From Acidisarcina polymorpha (GTDB taxonomy: Bacteria > Acidobacteriota > Terriglobia > Terriglobales > Acidobacteriaceae), in assembly GCF_003330725.1 (NCBI RefSeq), contig NZ_CP030840.1, positions 4,402,001-4,466,000 on the forward strand: a stretch of DNA of 64,000 nt. Reading direction: 5' to 3'. The notes under the pieces are model-generated. The model had not been told where the DNA came from, made no database searches, and saw only the letters and a list, made by a program, of their open reading frames with translations. A program made the translations under genes and the position numbers. This document shows positions 7,868-17,967 of this stretch, one piece after another (positions within the stretch are counted from its first letter, which is position 1; the number at the start of each line of letters is the position of its first letter).

Positions 7868-10528
7868 CTAAGCCAGCAACGACGCGACTACCTCCGGCAC
7901 GCTTGCCAAAGCCGAGTCGAGTTGGTGGGCATCCTTGCCTCCGGCCTCGGCCATGTCTGGGCGTCCACCGCCCGAGCCTCCAACCTGTTTGGCAACGGGC
8001 CCGATGATCTTGCCGGCCTGTAGCCTGCTGGTAAGGTCTTTGGTGACGCCGACGATGATCGCGACCTTGCCATCCTCTTGCGGGGAGCCGAGGACGACCA
8101 CTCCCGAACCGAGCTTATTACGAAGGTTGTCGACCAGCACGCGCAGCTGCCCGCGATCGAGCGAACCAACTTTTTGCGCGAGGACTTTCACGCCCTTAAC
8201 CTCGACTGCCTGGTCGGCGGCCGAGCTGACCGACGAAGCCGCGGACTTCATGCGCGCTTCATCGAGTTCACGGCGAAGTTTTTTCAGATCCTCTTCGTTG
8301 GAGGCAATCTTCTGGCGCAGCGCTTCGGCCGGGGAGAGTTCAATGCTCGGCGCCAGTTGGTTGGCCAGCTGCGCGACCGCGAAGTCGCGGCGGAATTCTT
8401 TGAGCGCGCCTAATCCGGTGATGGCTTCGACGCGACGAACCCCCGAGGACACTGAGCCTTCGCCGAGCAGCTTGATGGTGCCTATCTCTCCAGTCGCGCC
8501 AGTGTGCGTGCCTCCGCAAAGCTCAGTGGAGAAGTCGCCGATCTTGACCACCCGCACCTTCTCGCCATACTTCTCGCCGAAGAGCGCCATCGCGTGATAC
8601 TCGTTCACGGCGACATCGATCGGCACATCTTCGAGGGTGACGACGCCAGTATTCGCGAGCACCTCCTTATTAATGATGTCTTCGATTTCTTGGAGTTCCT
8701 CGTCGGCGATCGCGGTGAAGTGCGAGAAGTCGAAGCGCAGGCGATGGTCGTCTACCAGCGATCCGGCCTGCTTTACATGCTTGCCGAGGACCTCGCGCAG
8801 TCCGGCGTGAAGCAGGTGGGTCGCGGTGTGGTTGCGCCGTGTGGCGTTGCGGTAATTTGTATCAACCACGGTGTCGACTTTGTCGCCAACGCGAATCGGC
8901 TGACGGACGAGCACCTTGTGGGCGAAGACTCCCTGCACCGGCTTGGTCGCGCCGCTGACCTCGGCGACGATGGAGTTGTGGTCGTCGGAGTAGAGCCAGC
9001 CGATGTCCCCAACCTGTCCACCGGAGTCGGCGTAGAAGGAAGTGTGATCGAGGACGACCTCGACCTCTTCACCGGGCTTGGCTTCCTGAATGCCAATGCC
9101 ATCCTTAATGATGGCGAGGACTTCGGCGCCTTCGACACTGAGTTGCCGGTAGCCTTCGAAATCGGTCTTCGGGAGTTCGCGGAAGACCGGGCTCGCGGAT
9201 TTTTGCGAGCCACCTTTCCAGGAGGCGCGGGCGCGGGCTTGTTCGGCGGCGCGAGCTTGCTCGAAGCCTTCGAGGTCGAAGTGGATGCCAGCATCATGGG
9301 CGGCATCCATCATGAAATCGAGGGGAAGGCCGAACGTTTCGTAGAGGTGGAATGCCTTGTCGCCGGTCAACGAACTCAATTCCTGATGCAGCATCCTCGA
9401 TCCGACTTCCATGACCCGAGCGAACTGCTGCTCTTCCGCAAAGACTACCTTTGCAACCCGATCAGCGTTCTCTATCAGCTCCGGATATGCAGATTGCATT
9501 TCATCGCGCACTGCGTAGACCATGTCGCGCATGAACGGCTTTTCTTGCCCGAGCAACCGACCGTGTCGAATCCCTCTGCGAAGAATTTTGCGCAGCACAT
9601 AGCCGCGTCCTTCGTTTGCAGGGAGAACACCGTCGGAGATCAGAAATGTCGCGCACCGGGCATGGTCAGCGATGATTCGCAGCGAAGCGTTGCCCACGTC
9701 ATCCGCGGTGTTGGTCAGTTCGGCGGCGCGTTTAATAAGCGGAGTGAACAAGTCAGTTTCAAAATTCGACACCACCCCCTGCAACACCGCGGCAGTCCGC
9801 TCAAGCCCCATGCCTGTATCGATCGATGGCTTCGGAAGAAGGTTCAGCGTCCCAGTAGAATCCCGCTCGAACTGCATAAAAACCAAATTCCAAATCTCAA
9901 CATAACGGGCATCGTCTTGCGGGAATGGCAGGTCTTTTCCCGGCGTTTCAGAAGCCTCAATCCCCATGTCATAGAAGATCTCCGAACAAGGCCCGCAAGG
10001 CCCAGTGTCTCCCATGGCCCAGAAATTGTCCTTCATCCCCATTTCGAAGATGCGTTCTTTAGGGACACCGACGTCGAGCCAATACTGCTCGGCTTCGTCG
10101 TCGCGGGGCACGCCGTCGGCGCCCTCGAAGATGGTGACGTAGAGCTTGTCCTTGGGAATGCCAAACCATTCGTCGGAGGTGACGAGTTCCCAGGCGTAGG
10201 CGATTGCCTCGCGCTTGAAGTAGTCGCCGAAGGAGAAGTTGCCGAGCATCTCGAAAAACGTGTGGTGGCGGCGGGTGAAGCCGACATTTTCAAGATCGTT
10301 ATGCTTGCCTCCGGCGCGGACGCACTTCTGCGACGTCGTTGCCCGCGAGTAGTCGCGCCGCTCGACGCCGAGGAAGACGTCCTTGAACTGGTTCATGCCC
10401 GCGTTGGTGAAGAGCAGCGTCGGGTCATTATGGGGGACGAGTGACGACGAGTGGACGCGGCGGTGCCCTTTGGTTTCAAAGAACCTCAGGAACATCTCGC
10501 GGATTTCAGAGCCGGACATATATCGCAT
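7868..10528 (-). CDS. alaS: Alanine-tRNA ligase
   Basis: An 886-residue cytoplasmic enzyme that charges tRNA-Ala with alanine and clears mischarged tRNA. The N-terminus has the class II core: [18 protein letters not shown] and [20 protein letters not shown]. The editing domain has [16 protein letters not shown] and the [13 protein letters not shown] zinc segment. The C-Ala domain ends with [15 protein letters not shown]. Length and domain order are those of a standard bacterial AlaRS. Two ATGs, residues 1 and 4, are both possible starts and neither has a strong ribosome site. It lies between the amidase and a DUF429-like gene on the same strand; the 107-base gap to the latter allows an independent promoter. 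Confidence 0.97.
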   Translation of the reverse strand: MRYMSGSEIREMFLRFFETKGHRRVHSSSLVPHNDPTLLFTNAGMNQFKDVFLGVERRDYSRATTSQKCVRAGGKHNDLENVGFTRRHHTFFEMLGNFSFGDYFKREAIAYAWELVTSDEWFGIPKDKLYVTIFEGADGVPRDDEAEQYWLDVGVPKERIFEMGMKDNFWAMGDTGPCGPCSEIFYDMGIEASETPGKDLPFPQDDARYVEIWNLVFMQFERDSTGTLNLLPKPSIDTGMGLERTAAVLQGVVSNFETDLFTPLIKRAAELTNTADDVGNASLRIIADHARCATFLISDGVLPANEGRGYVLRKILRRGIRHGRLLGQEKPFMRDMVYAVRDEMQSAYPELIENADRVAKVVFAEEQQFARVMEVGSRMLHQELSSLTGDKAFHLYETFGLPLDFMMDAAHDAGIHFDLEGFEQARAAEQARARASWKGGSQKSASPVFRELPKTDFEGYRQLSVEGAEVLAIIKDGIGIQEAKPGEEVEVVLDHTSFYADSGGQVGDIGWLYSDDHNSIVAEVSGATKPVQGVFAHKVLVRQPIRVGDKVDTVVDTNYRNATRRNHTATHLLHAGLREVLGKHVKQAGSLVDDHRLRFDFSHFTAIADEELQEIEDIINKEVLANTGVVTLEDVPIDVAVNEYHAMALFGEKYGEKVRVVKIGDFSTELCGGTHTGATGEIGTIKLLGEGSVSSGVRRVEAITGLGALKEFRRDFAVAQLANQLAPSIELSPAEALRQKIASNEEDLKKLRRELDEARMKSAASSVSSAADQAVEVKGVKVLAQKVGSLDRGQLRVLVDNLRNKLGSGVVVLGSPQEDGKVAIIVGVTKDLTSRLQAGKIIGPVAKQVGGSGGGRPDMAEAGGKDAHQLDSALASVPEVVASLLA

Positions 10529-10635
10529 ACGGACTTTCAGTTTACGTGAGCCGATGGCCGTAGCGGTTGGGTGCTGGCTTGCGGCCGTTCATTTTGCCGT
10601 CAAGAGGGTCGCGTGATTGACTGCACTGGCACGGC

Positions 10636-11457
10636 TCAGATCATGTGCGGTGTCCAGATCTCTCCTTCGAGTAAGCGCACCGGATCGGTTGCTTGATGAA
10701 GGGACGCGAAGTCTCGGGCGTGCTCCCGCATCCCGAGGACCGAACAGAGGGCGTCGAAAGCGTCTTCCGAGCCTCTGGCGTGGGCGAGGACGTCTTCCGG
10801 GAGAAAAGTGTATTCCGGCCGCCGGAGATGAGCGATGCGAAAGGCTTCGCTACTCTTATTACCGGGTCCGGTAAAAAGGCGTGGGTAAATCTCGAGCGCT
10901 ACCGGGAAGCCGGTCGCGGTGAAAGGCCAGATGCTGAAGCCGGCGCGGCGCAGTTCCCGCAGAATGGGAATGCCGCGAAGCGAGCCGGTCCCGACCGCTC
11001 CCGCTCCTCCGATCTGAAAAGGCGATTTCGGCTGAATGCCATTCAGCTGGCCATTGAATTTGCGATCTGTCTGGCGAAAGCCTTGCCACGCGGGCGCGCG
11101 GTGATGGTCTGGGCGGCGGCTGCCTTTTCTTCCCCAGCAGAAGGCGTTTGCCTGGGAGAGCCATTCTTCGCCTTTGCCATTGGCGACGAGCGCCCAGAAT
11201 TCCTCAGCGCGCTCACAGCCTTGCATGCGAACAAACCAGGCCGGAAAAGAGAAGGCGAAGTCGAGACCGGCGATGAGGTTGGGAGTATCCACGGCCGCCG
11301 CCACGAGGTATTCGGCCGTTTCATCGCGCGTGCGGCCGCTGGTGAGGGAGACATTGTTCTCGCTCCAATCCGCGATCCAGATCTTCTTACGCTGATTGGA
11401 AATGGTGCGGTCCCCCGACCAATCCACCACGATGATTCGAGGCGAGGCCATATTCAT
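10636..11457 (-). CDS. DUF429-like predicted nuclease-fold protein
   Basis: A 273-residue protein. The start is set at the ATG at 11457, preceded by a gaggg-type ribosome site, rather than the upstream TTG at 11481. It opens with RIIVVDWSG, a beta strand with an early Asp typical of RNase H-like folds, then GLDFAFSFPAWF, LEIYPRLFTG and a late ARGSEDAFDALCSVLGM. These four segments match the order of acidic-residue motifs in DUF429 proteins, a family predicted from sequence to be nucleases. No activity has been established to my knowledge. There is no signal peptide. It sits upstream of alaS on the same strand, with no clear functional link. Confidence 0.55.
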   Translation of the reverse strand: MNMASPRIIVVDWSGDRTISNQRKKIWIADWSENNVSLTSGRTRDETAEYLVAAAVDTPNLIAGLDFAFSFPAWFVRMQGCERAEEFWALVANGKGEEWLSQANAFCWGRKGSRRPDHHRAPAWQGFRQTDRKFNGQLNGIQPKSPFQIGGAGAVGTGSLRGIPILRELRRAGFSIWPFTATGFPVALEIYPRLFTGPGNKSSEAFRIAHLRRPEYTFLPEDVLAHARGSEDAFDALCSVLGMREHARDFASLHQATDPVRLLEGEIWTPHMI

Positions 11458-11944
11458 CGAACCCTCTCGTGCGAGCTTCAAGTGTGCATAGACCTCGCGC
11501 AGCGGGAGACTACGAGGAACGTCCTTTAGCTTGTCACTGTTCGCCGGGTTCTCAAAGCATCATTCAGCAATTATGGCGGGAAAGGTGTTTTCGGGCCGCC
11601 AGAGGGATCGAATCGAGCCCCTTCGTGATCGCTCGCCGCTTATCAATTCCTTACGCCATCCTTACCGGTCGATTATGGCTCGCTGCCTAAGATCGGTGAT
11701 GGAGGGACTCGATGCCGGCCCATGAAAGAGTTCGACTTCAGGCGACGTCCGGGTGCCTGTTTGTAACCCGAACTAATCAACGAGAAAGATCAATGAATTG
11801 ATACGGGTTGGCCGGTACTTTCCTCAGCCGAGCGGTGGGCTGGAGAACAGTTGAAAGCTGCGATTCAGGCATGCGGCCGAACGACTACAGAGCTGCTCTA
11901 CAACTTCAGGCGGAGTGTAACCGCCAGACCGATAGGACGGTGTC
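11458..11944. other. Divergent intergenic region between the DUF429-like gene and the porin gene
   Basis: Nearly 490 bases between two divergent genes. It probably holds a promoter for each. Short open frames exist on the plus strand at 11469-11725, but they resemble no known protein and overlap each other in different frames. No strong hairpin was seen. Confidence 0.4.
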
Positions 11945-13747
11945 ATGAATTTTCTCGGACGATCCGCGTGCTGCGGAGCAATGTTTCTCGTACTTTGTTC
12001 AGGAGGAATCTGTCGGCTTTCCGCCCAGGCCGCGGGGTCGGCGGCCGTAGGCGCCACACTGGCTAAGGCAAATGGCGACCAGGCAGTGTCGCTAAAGGAT
12101 GCAAGTCCAGATATGAAGACGGAGACGGCCGCCGCAGCCGATCCTGCGTCTGCATCTGCGGCAGCGGACGCTTCGGCAAGTTCTTCAGATGACGCCCACG
12201 CAAATCCCCAGGCACCGGAGCCGAATCCCGGCACAGTGCCGCCGCTGGCTGGTCCAAAGGCTGGATTCTTCACTCGCTGGGGACAAGCCTACGTGGCAGA
12301 CTGGCATGGGAATGCCCCAGGGACCGATCCAAAGCTGGTGTCGCCGCGCCGCGGTACGCCGCCGCCTATCTTTTCACCGCCCTTTCCGGCAACCGACTGG
12401 CCGATCGGCGGCACGATTTTGATCGGCGCTCCGGATACACAGACCTATCCGCTCATGCAGGCGGTAAATGAAAACAAATCGCGCGAGAAATGGTATGGCT
12501 GGGTTTCGATCGGAGCCAACGGCTCGACCAACAACCGCGGCCATGTGCCCAATGTCCCCGCGAATTTCCCGTCGGCCTACGACGAATACCCCAACACCAT
12601 CGTGCTTGACCAGTTTGCGGTCTACTATGAGCGCATCCCTAACGAAGCGCAGCAAGACCACTTCGACTGGGGCTGGCGCATCGCTAGCCTTTATGGACAG
12701 GACTATCGCTTCACTACCTCCAAAGGCATGCTGAGCCAGCAGCTGCTGGTCAAGGGCGCGCAGTATGGCTGGGACCCGGTGATGTTCTATCTGGATTTCT
12801 ATCTGCCTCACATCGGCGAGGGCACCAACATCCGGGTAGGGCGGTATATCTCCCTGCCGGACATTGAAGCACAATTGGCGCCGAACAATTACAGCTACTC
12901 TCACTCTATTCTTTACACGGTTGATTGCTATACCCAGCTAGGCATGAACTGGACGACCAAAATCAACAAGCATTGGACGGTGCAAGGCGGCATTTCGCCG
13001 GGCTGTGATGTTATGCCCTGGACCACCGACGCCCAGGTGACCGGGAATGTCTGTGTGCAGTTCACCTGGAGCAACGGCGGCGACGCGCTTTATACCTGCG
13101 ACAACACCATCAACAAAGGTAAGTACGCTTATAACAACTTGACCGCGTTCTATGAGACCTGGTACCACCGCATCAACGACCATTGGCACACTGATACCGA
13201 GGCCTGGTATCAGTACATGCGAGATACACCAAACATGTATTGGTATAACGGGACCGATCCAAATACAGGCATTCAGTATGCGAACACTCCGCAGACGCCG
13301 TGGCCTGAGGCGACCAACTATCGCCCTGGAGACGGTGCGGTCAACCTCAACTTTGGCGCGATCTGCGTTGACCCGCGCTTACCGGCAGCGCAGCAACCGG
13401 CCCACTGCTATGCGGGCGAATGGGCAATCACCAACTACGTTGAGCATAACTTCTGGAAAAACCAGGCTTCGCTCAACATCCGCAACGAAGTGGTGGACGA
13501 TATCAAGGGCCAGCGTATCGGAACCCCGGGCATCTATGAGGAGCATATGGTTGGCTTCAATTTCTGGGCGGGATCGACGGTAACTTTCCGGCCTGAGGTT
13601 AGCTTCACCAGATACTACGGGAAGTACGATTTGAGGGCGCTGAATACGGCCCCAGGATCCGCTCCCGCTCACTTGGAAAACGGAATTCCACAAACCGGCA
13701 AGAACTACGCCGTAACTCTTGCTGCGGATCTTATCTGGCACTTCTAA
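11945..13747 (+). CDS. Outer-membrane beta-barrel porin, BBP2/OmpL-like
   Basis: A 600-residue protein with a signal peptide (MNFLGRSACCGAMFLVLCSG region, cleaved near LSAQA), then an Ala/Ser/Asp-rich stretch (about 30-85) and a Pro-rich segment, then a barrel region rich in alternating aromatic strands: GWGWRIASLYGQDYRFT, VMFYLDFYLPHIGEGTNIRVG, NWTTKINKHWTVQGGISPG. The protein ends in LAADLIWHF, a terminal aromatic residue as expected for insertion by the BAM machinery. This pattern is what I know as the BBP2 putative porin family, widespread in Acidobacteriota and Planctomycetes. Substrate unknown. It stands alone on its strand and converges on recX, separated by a strong hairpin. Confidence 0.8.
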   Translation: MNFLGRSACCGAMFLVLCSGGICRLSAQAAGSAAVGATLAKANGDQAVSLKDASPDMKTETAAAADPASASAAADASASSSDDAHANPQAPEPNPGTVPPLAGPKAGFFTRWGQAYVADWHGNAPGTDPKLVSPRRGTPPPIFSPPFPATDWPIGGTILIGAPDTQTYPLMQAVNENKSREKWYGWVSIGANGSTNNRGHVPNVPANFPSAYDEYPNTIVLDQFAVYYERIPNEAQQDHFDWGWRIASLYGQDYRFTTSKGMLSQQLLVKGAQYGWDPVMFYLDFYLPHIGEGTNIRVGRYISLPDIEAQLAPNNYSYSHSILYTVDCYTQLGMNWTTKINKHWTVQGGISPGCDVMPWTTDAQVTGNVCVQFTWSNGGDALYTCDNTINKGKYAYNNLTAFYETWYHRINDHWHTDTEAWYQYMRDTPNMYWYNGTDPNTGIQYANTPQTPWPEATNYRPGDGAVNLNFGAICVDPRLPAAQQPAHCYAGEWAITNYVEHNFWKNQASLNIRNEVVDDIKGQRIGTPGIYEEHMVGFNFWAGSTVTFRPEVSFTRYYGKYDLRALNTAPGSAPAHLENGIPQTGKNYAVTLAADLIWHF

Positions 13748-13791
13748 CAAGACAGCAATTCAGCAAACTGCACAGTGGAGATGTCGCTGAC

Positions 13792-13824
13792 GAAGCCGCC
13801 GGCCTACTCATAGCCGGCGGCTTC
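13792..13824. terminator. Convergent terminator between the porin gene and recX
   Basis: A perfect 12-base-pair stem, gaagccgccggc at 13792-13803 and gccggcggcttc at 13813-13824, with a 9-base loop. It lies between two convergent genes and overlaps the last codons of recX, so it probably ends transcripts from both sides. Confidence 0.75.
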
Positions 13825-14361
13825 ATTGAGGTCGATGGTCTCGATGGCGGCGAGAGTCTCGTCGGAAACATTCCAGCTTTTCAAGACTTTGAAGATGACT
13901 CCGAGTGAAAATCCTCCGCGAACCAGGAGCCTGACAACTCGCGCGGACTCTTTTTCGGTGGCGGGCTGCTTCACTCGCTTGCGCTCCAGGTGCTTGCGGG
14001 CCAACTCCTCTTCGCTGACACTTTCATAGGCAACATCGAGAGTGGAGGAGATCAGCTCCGAAGCAACGCCCTTTCTCGATAGCTCCTGTTGCACGCGTCG
14101 TTTGCCGAACTTGTCGTTTTCCTGACGGAGGCGAGTAAAGGTGACGGCATAGGCAGGATCATCGAGATAGTGCTGCTCTTCGAGGCGCGTGACCACCGCG
14201 AGGATCTTCGCCTGTCCGGACTCTCCTTCTTCGACGCGGCTGCGCATGAGGCGTTTGAGTTCAACCACAGTGCGCATGCGGCGGCCGAGCGCGCCGACGG
14301 CGTACTCATAGAGCTTCGCTTCGTCGAACGGCTCAGGTCTTTTCTTTGGCTTGAAACTCAT
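13804..14361 (-). CDS. recX: Regulatory protein RecX
   Basis: A 185-residue basic, helical protein. It has three tandem three-helix repeats typical of RecX: KLYEYAVGALGRRMRTVVEL, then YLDDPAYAVTFTRLRQENDKF and GKRRVQQELSRKGV, then a last repeat with ARVVRLLVRGGFSLGVIFKVL. RecX binds along RecA filaments and limits recombinase activity. In many bacteria recX follows recA; here recA is not in the window. The gene lies 60 bases downstream of the S9 peptidase gene on the same strand and may be read from it. The 3' end forms half of the convergent terminator. Confidence 0.9.
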   Translation of the reverse strand: MSFKPKKRPEPFDEAKLYEYAVGALGRRMRTVVELKRLMRSRVEEGESGQAKILAVVTRLEEQHYLDDPAYAVTFTRLRQENDKFGKRRVQQELSRKGVASELISSTLDVAYESVSEEELARKHLERKRVKQPATEKESARVVRLLVRGGFSLGVIFKVLKSWNVSDETLAAIETIDLNEAAGYE

Positions 14362-14421
14362 GGTGACTTGGGCACCTCAACTGCCGGGCCCTTAGGGGCC
14401 ATACTGCTGAAAGCGACGCGC

Positions 14422-16587
14422 TCACGGCTGCGGCTTCGTATACTGATCGACCCAATCGTTGACGGTCTTATACCAGAGCTGTGAGTTTTGTGGCTTCAGC
14501 ACCCAATGGCCTTCGTCTGGAAAGTAGAGCATCTTCGAGGGGATATTCTGCCGCTGCAGAGTAGTGAAGAGCTGGAATCCTTCAGAGACATCGAGGCGGT
14601 AATCGAGCTGGCTATGAATAACCAGCGTGGGCGTCTTGAAGTTCTTCGCTGCCAGTGCGGGCGACCATTTGCGATAGGGGTCGAGCGAGGCGGGCTTGCC
14701 GTAATAGTCCCAGGGCTTGCCTTTGAACTCCCACTCGTTGAACCAAAGTTCCTCGGTGTCCCCATAGGCGGAGACCGGATTGAACATGCCATCGTGGCTG
14801 ACAATGCACTTGAAGCGGTCGGTGTGGCCGAGGATCCAGTTCGCCATGTACCCGCCGTAGCTTGCGCCCATCGCACACTCGCGGGTCTTATCGATATAGG
14901 GGAAGCTACGCTCCGCGTAATCGAGGCCGCGCATCAGGTCAATAAAGGGCTTGCCGCCCCAGTCGCCGTTGACTCCGTCAACGAATGCCTGCCCATAGCC
15001 GGTCGATCCGCGCGGATTGATCATGAGCACGACATAGCCATTGGCGGCAAAAAGCTCAGCGTTCCAACGATAGCTCCAGGAGTCGCCCAATGCGCCCTGC
15101 GGCCCTCCGTGGATGATCAGTTTGACGGGGTATTTCTTGCCGGGGTCGAAGCCTGGGGGTCTGATGACGAAGCCCTGCACTTTGACCTTGCCGATGGAGG
15201 GGAACCAGAAAGAATCCATGCTGGGCAAGTCGATTTGTGTGAGCAGCCCTGTGTTGAGGTGGGTGATCTGTTTTTCCTCCGCCGGAATCACGGGGATGCC
15301 ATGGACGGATGAACCGTTCGAAGCAGAAGAGGTGGCGGCTGCGTTCAGAACGAGGATCTCGCCGGGCATTCGGACCGTCATTTTTGCGACCACCAGCGTT
15401 CTGCCATCCGTCGACATATGAGCATCGCCGAACTCGCCCGCCTTCGTTATATTGATGAGCCTAAATCGGTCGCCGCCGGTCGAGTCCAGTTGCAGCTGAT
15501 AGAGAGGCTCTTCGCCTCGATCTCCGCTAGTAAACAAGATATTGTGCGATCCGGGATGCCAAAGAAATTCATCAACCCAATTGTCGAATGCGGGCATCGG
15601 GTCCGTGATCTGCTTCGATTGCCGGTCGAAAAGCATCAAGCGAAATCTGTCGCTTTCATATCCGGCCCGGGCCTGAGAACGAAAGGCGATGTACTTTCCA
15701 TCTGGCGAATACGCAGGACTGAAGTTTCCTCCAGCACTCGTCGTGAACTTCACCGGCTTGGCGGCCGGATCGTCCAGGCGCAGCGTGAAGATGTCGACAT
15801 GAGTCGAGGTCGCGGGCACCGCGTCTAGGTTCTCTTCAAAGGCGATCTCTTTGCTGTCGGGCGAGAAGGCGTAGGCGTCGGGTCCTCCGAGCGAGAATGG
15901 CGGAACGTCGTGAGTGTCTCCCGGATTAAGGTCGCGGGGAGTTCCCCCGTTAGACGGGACTAGGAAGAGATGGCTGCGCTTGTCGCCGGTAAAGGCATTC
16001 CAATGCCGATAGAGGAGCGCGGTGAAGATGCGGGCCTTCACCTTGGAGGCGGCGCGTTCGTCATCCCGCTGTTTGTCGCAGGCGTCCTGCTGGTCAGGAG
16101 TCGCGGGACAGTCAGGATAAACTGCTGAGGTGAAGAGAATGCTCTGGCCGTCAGGCGACCAGGTGGCGCCATCGGCCTCAGTCGAGATGCTGGTCAGCTT
16201 GTGGGCTTCGCCGAGCGTTCCGGTCTCGCCGTCGAACGGCGCCAGGTAAATCTGCTGTCCTCCATCGCGGGGGCTCAGGAAGAGAATCTGCTTGCCGTCT
16301 GGGGAGAAACGACCCCGGCTTTCGCCCGCCAAGGAGGCAGTAAGAGCGACTTCTTTGCCGCCGCCTGTCGGGACGATCCACAGGTGCGAGGTCTTGGTGT
16401 TTTTCTCGAGATCGACGTCGGTGGCCGAAAAGAGCACCCACTTGCCATCTTTAGATAGATCGATATCGCCGAGCCGGCGCATCTTCATCATGTCCTCAAA
16501 GGTCATGGGGCGGCGCGACTGGGCGGGAAGCTGAGCGGCCGCAAGCGCGAAGATGCAGAAGGCGGCGACTTTCTGAGTGGATTGCAT
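14422..16587 (-). CDS. S9 family serine peptidase (prolyl oligopeptidase / acylaminoacyl peptidase type), secreted
   Basis: A 721-residue protein with a signal peptide (KVAAFCIFALAAAQLPAQS). Residues about 25-420 contain repeated SPDGKQILFLS, WSPDGQSILFTS and SPDGKYIAFRS segments of a TolB/WD40-like propeller. The alpha/beta-hydrolase part has KLIIHGGPQGALGDSW (oxyanion region) and the catalytic triad S576 (GASYGGYMAN), D662 (HSQLDYRLDV) and H694 (DEGHWV). Such enzymes cut short peptides, often after proline or from acylated N-termini, in the periplasm. All key residues are intact. It is transcribed away from the LolA-like gene, across a 265-base region dense in inverted repeats. Confidence 0.92.
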   Translation of the reverse strand: MQSTQKVAAFCIFALAAAQLPAQSRRPMTFEDMMKMRRLGDIDLSKDGKWVLFSATDVDLEKNTKTSHLWIVPTGGGKEVALTASLAGESRGRFSPDGKQILFLSPRDGGQQIYLAPFDGETGTLGEAHKLTSISTEADGATWSPDGQSILFTSAVYPDCPATPDQQDACDKQRDDERAASKVKARIFTALLYRHWNAFTGDKRSHLFLVPSNGGTPRDLNPGDTHDVPPFSLGGPDAYAFSPDSKEIAFEENLDAVPATSTHVDIFTLRLDDPAAKPVKFTTSAGGNFSPAYSPDGKYIAFRSQARAGYESDRFRLMLFDRQSKQITDPMPAFDNWVDEFLWHPGSHNILFTSGDRGEEPLYQLQLDSTGGDRFRLINITKAGEFGDAHMSTDGRTLVVAKMTVRMPGEILVLNAAATSSASNGSSVHGIPVIPAEEKQITHLNTGLLTQIDLPSMDSFWFPSIGKVKVQGFVIRPPGFDPGKKYPVKLIIHGGPQGALGDSWSYRWNAELFAANGYVVLMINPRGSTGYGQAFVDGVNGDWGGKPFIDLMRGLDYAERSFPYIDKTRECAMGASYGGYMANWILGHTDRFKCIVSHDGMFNPVSAYGDTEELWFNEWEFKGKPWDYYGKPASLDPYRKWSPALAAKNFKTPTLVIHSQLDYRLDVSEGFQLFTTLQRQNIPSKMLYFPDEGHWVLKPQNSQLWYKTVNDWVDQYTKPQP

Positions 16588-16624
16588 TTGTTGCCTAGTG
16601 TACTGGGTTTAATGAGGTTGATGA

Positions 16625-16790
16625 ACGCTCGTTCCGAAATCCGAACGAGGAAGAGACGCCCGGGTCTTATTGGAACGAGAGTCTTCTTGTACCCGGGCTA
16701 ACCTGGAATACCCGTATTCCCAGCGTTTTGGGAAATGAGCCGAGCATCAGATTTTTCCTTCGGGGAGTGGTCAGAATGAATGCATTCATC
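16625..16790. promoter_or_regulatory. Inverted-repeat-rich divergent promoter region
   Basis: Between the divergent S9 peptidase and LolA-like genes lie four separate inverted repeats: ctcgttc/gaacgag at 16628-16634 and 16643-16649, with a third copy gaacgag at 16673-16679; gcccgggt/acccgggc at 16658-16665 and 16691-16698; ggaata/tattcc at 16705-16710 and 16715-16720; and the perfect 14-base palindrome atgaatgcattcat at 16776-16789. Such density suggests operators for one or more dimeric regulators, or a structured leader. No regulator gene is adjacent. Confidence 0.45.
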
Positions 16791-16852
16791 CTTTCTGCGA
16801 AGCGGATCGTCTAAACAGTCGTGTATCTGGGAGTGGCGATAGACTAGCGGGT

Positions 16853-17797
16853 ATGGGAACTTTCGCAATGGCAGGCAGACTACGGGGTTTTTTCTTGGGA
16901 GCAGCGCTGCTTGCAGCAACGAGCGTTGCGGCGCTGGCGCAGGTTTCGTATACGCCGATGCCGATGGACCAGGGTTTCGGCCCGCTTGATAAAGCCCAGC
17001 CGGCCATCCCGCCCGACCAGATCATCGCCAAGTTTACTGCCAAAGAGAGTGCTTTTCGCCAAGCCCTGAACAATTACGTCTACCGCCGCAGCGTCAAGGT
17101 GCAGACCGTCGACGACGATGGCAAAGTCGATGGCGAATACTACGAGCTGACCGATGTAGCTTTCGACTCGACCGGCAGGCGGACTGAGCACGTCCTCCAG
17201 GCTCCGGCGAGTACGCTTGAGCGAATCATGATGAGCCCGGCCGATTTTGCCGACATCCAGCAGCGGCTGCCGTTTGTGCTGACTCAGGAGGATGTTGGCC
17301 AGTATAACGTCACCTATGTCGGTAAGCAGAAGGTGGATGAGCTGGATACCTATGTCTTCGATGTGGCGCCGAAGGTGATGGAAAAGAAGCACCGCTATTT
17401 TCAGGGGAAGATCTGGGTCGACACCCAGGATTTGCAGATCGTCGTCACCAACGGCAAGAATGTGCCGGACGATACCCGCAAAGGCCACGAAGACCTCTCA
17501 CCGCCCTTCGTCACTTACCGGGAAGAGATCGATGGGAAATACTGGTTTCCGGTGTATACCAAGGGGGACGGCATCCTGCACTTTTCCGGAGGAAGCGGCT
17601 ACATCAGCCAGGATGTCCATATCCGCGAGTTCGTCAAGTACACCGACTACCGGCAGTTCAAGTCAACGGTCAAGGTCACCTATGATGGCCAGGACATCGG
17701 TAACGGCAGCGGAAACAAACCTGATGGCTCCAGCCAGCCTGCGCCGCAGCAGCAGACGCCTCCAGCAACTCCACCTGAAGCGACGCCCCCCAAGTAG
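16853..17797 (+). CDS. Secreted LolA/LolB-fold-like protein of unknown function
   Basis: A 314-residue protein with a signal peptide (FFLGAALLAATSVAALAQ). The mature part has long antiparallel-strand segments: NYVYRRSVKVQTVDDDGKVD, then EYYELTDVAFDSTGRRTEHV, VTYVGKQKVDELDTYVFDVA, KIWVDTQDLQIVVTNG and VTYREEIDGKYWFPVYTKG. This order of strands is like the outer-membrane lipoprotein-sorting (LolA-like) fold, a structural guess only. A Pro/Gln/Thr-rich tail (about 285-314) ends the protein. Similar proteins occur across Acidobacteria. A second in-frame ATG at 16868 is a possible start. Probably periplasmic, and monocistronic, with sucA 170 bases downstream. Confidence 0.6.
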   Translation: MGTFAMAGRLRGFFLGAALLAATSVAALAQVSYTPMPMDQGFGPLDKAQPAIPPDQIIAKFTAKESAFRQALNNYVYRRSVKVQTVDDDGKVDGEYYELTDVAFDSTGRRTEHVLQAPASTLERIMMSPADFADIQQRLPFVLTQEDVGQYNVTYVGKQKVDELDTYVFDVAPKVMEKKHRYFQGKIWVDTQDLQIVVTNGKNVPDDTRKGHEDLSPPFVTYREEIDGKYWFPVYTKGDGILHFSGGSGYISQDVHIREFVKYTDYRQFKSTVKVTYDGQDIGNGSGNKPDGSSQPAPQQQTPPATPPEATPPK

Positions 17798-17967
17798 GAA
17801 GGGCGCTAGTAGGAAGGGTCCTTGGAGCGGGGCGAAACGGAAACGTCCAAAACGGACATCCGTTTACCAGTCGCATTCGCGAACCCTGCGAGCTGGCATC
17901 GGGGGGTTAGAATATACGGAGCGGCCTCGCGGTATTCTCCCGGGCGTGGCTCTCCGAAATCTATCCT

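Noticed and set aside
8504-10444. 646-codon open frame antisense to alaS
   Set aside because: It lies wholly within alaS on the other strand and resembles no protein; long antisense frames are common in GC-rich coding DNA.
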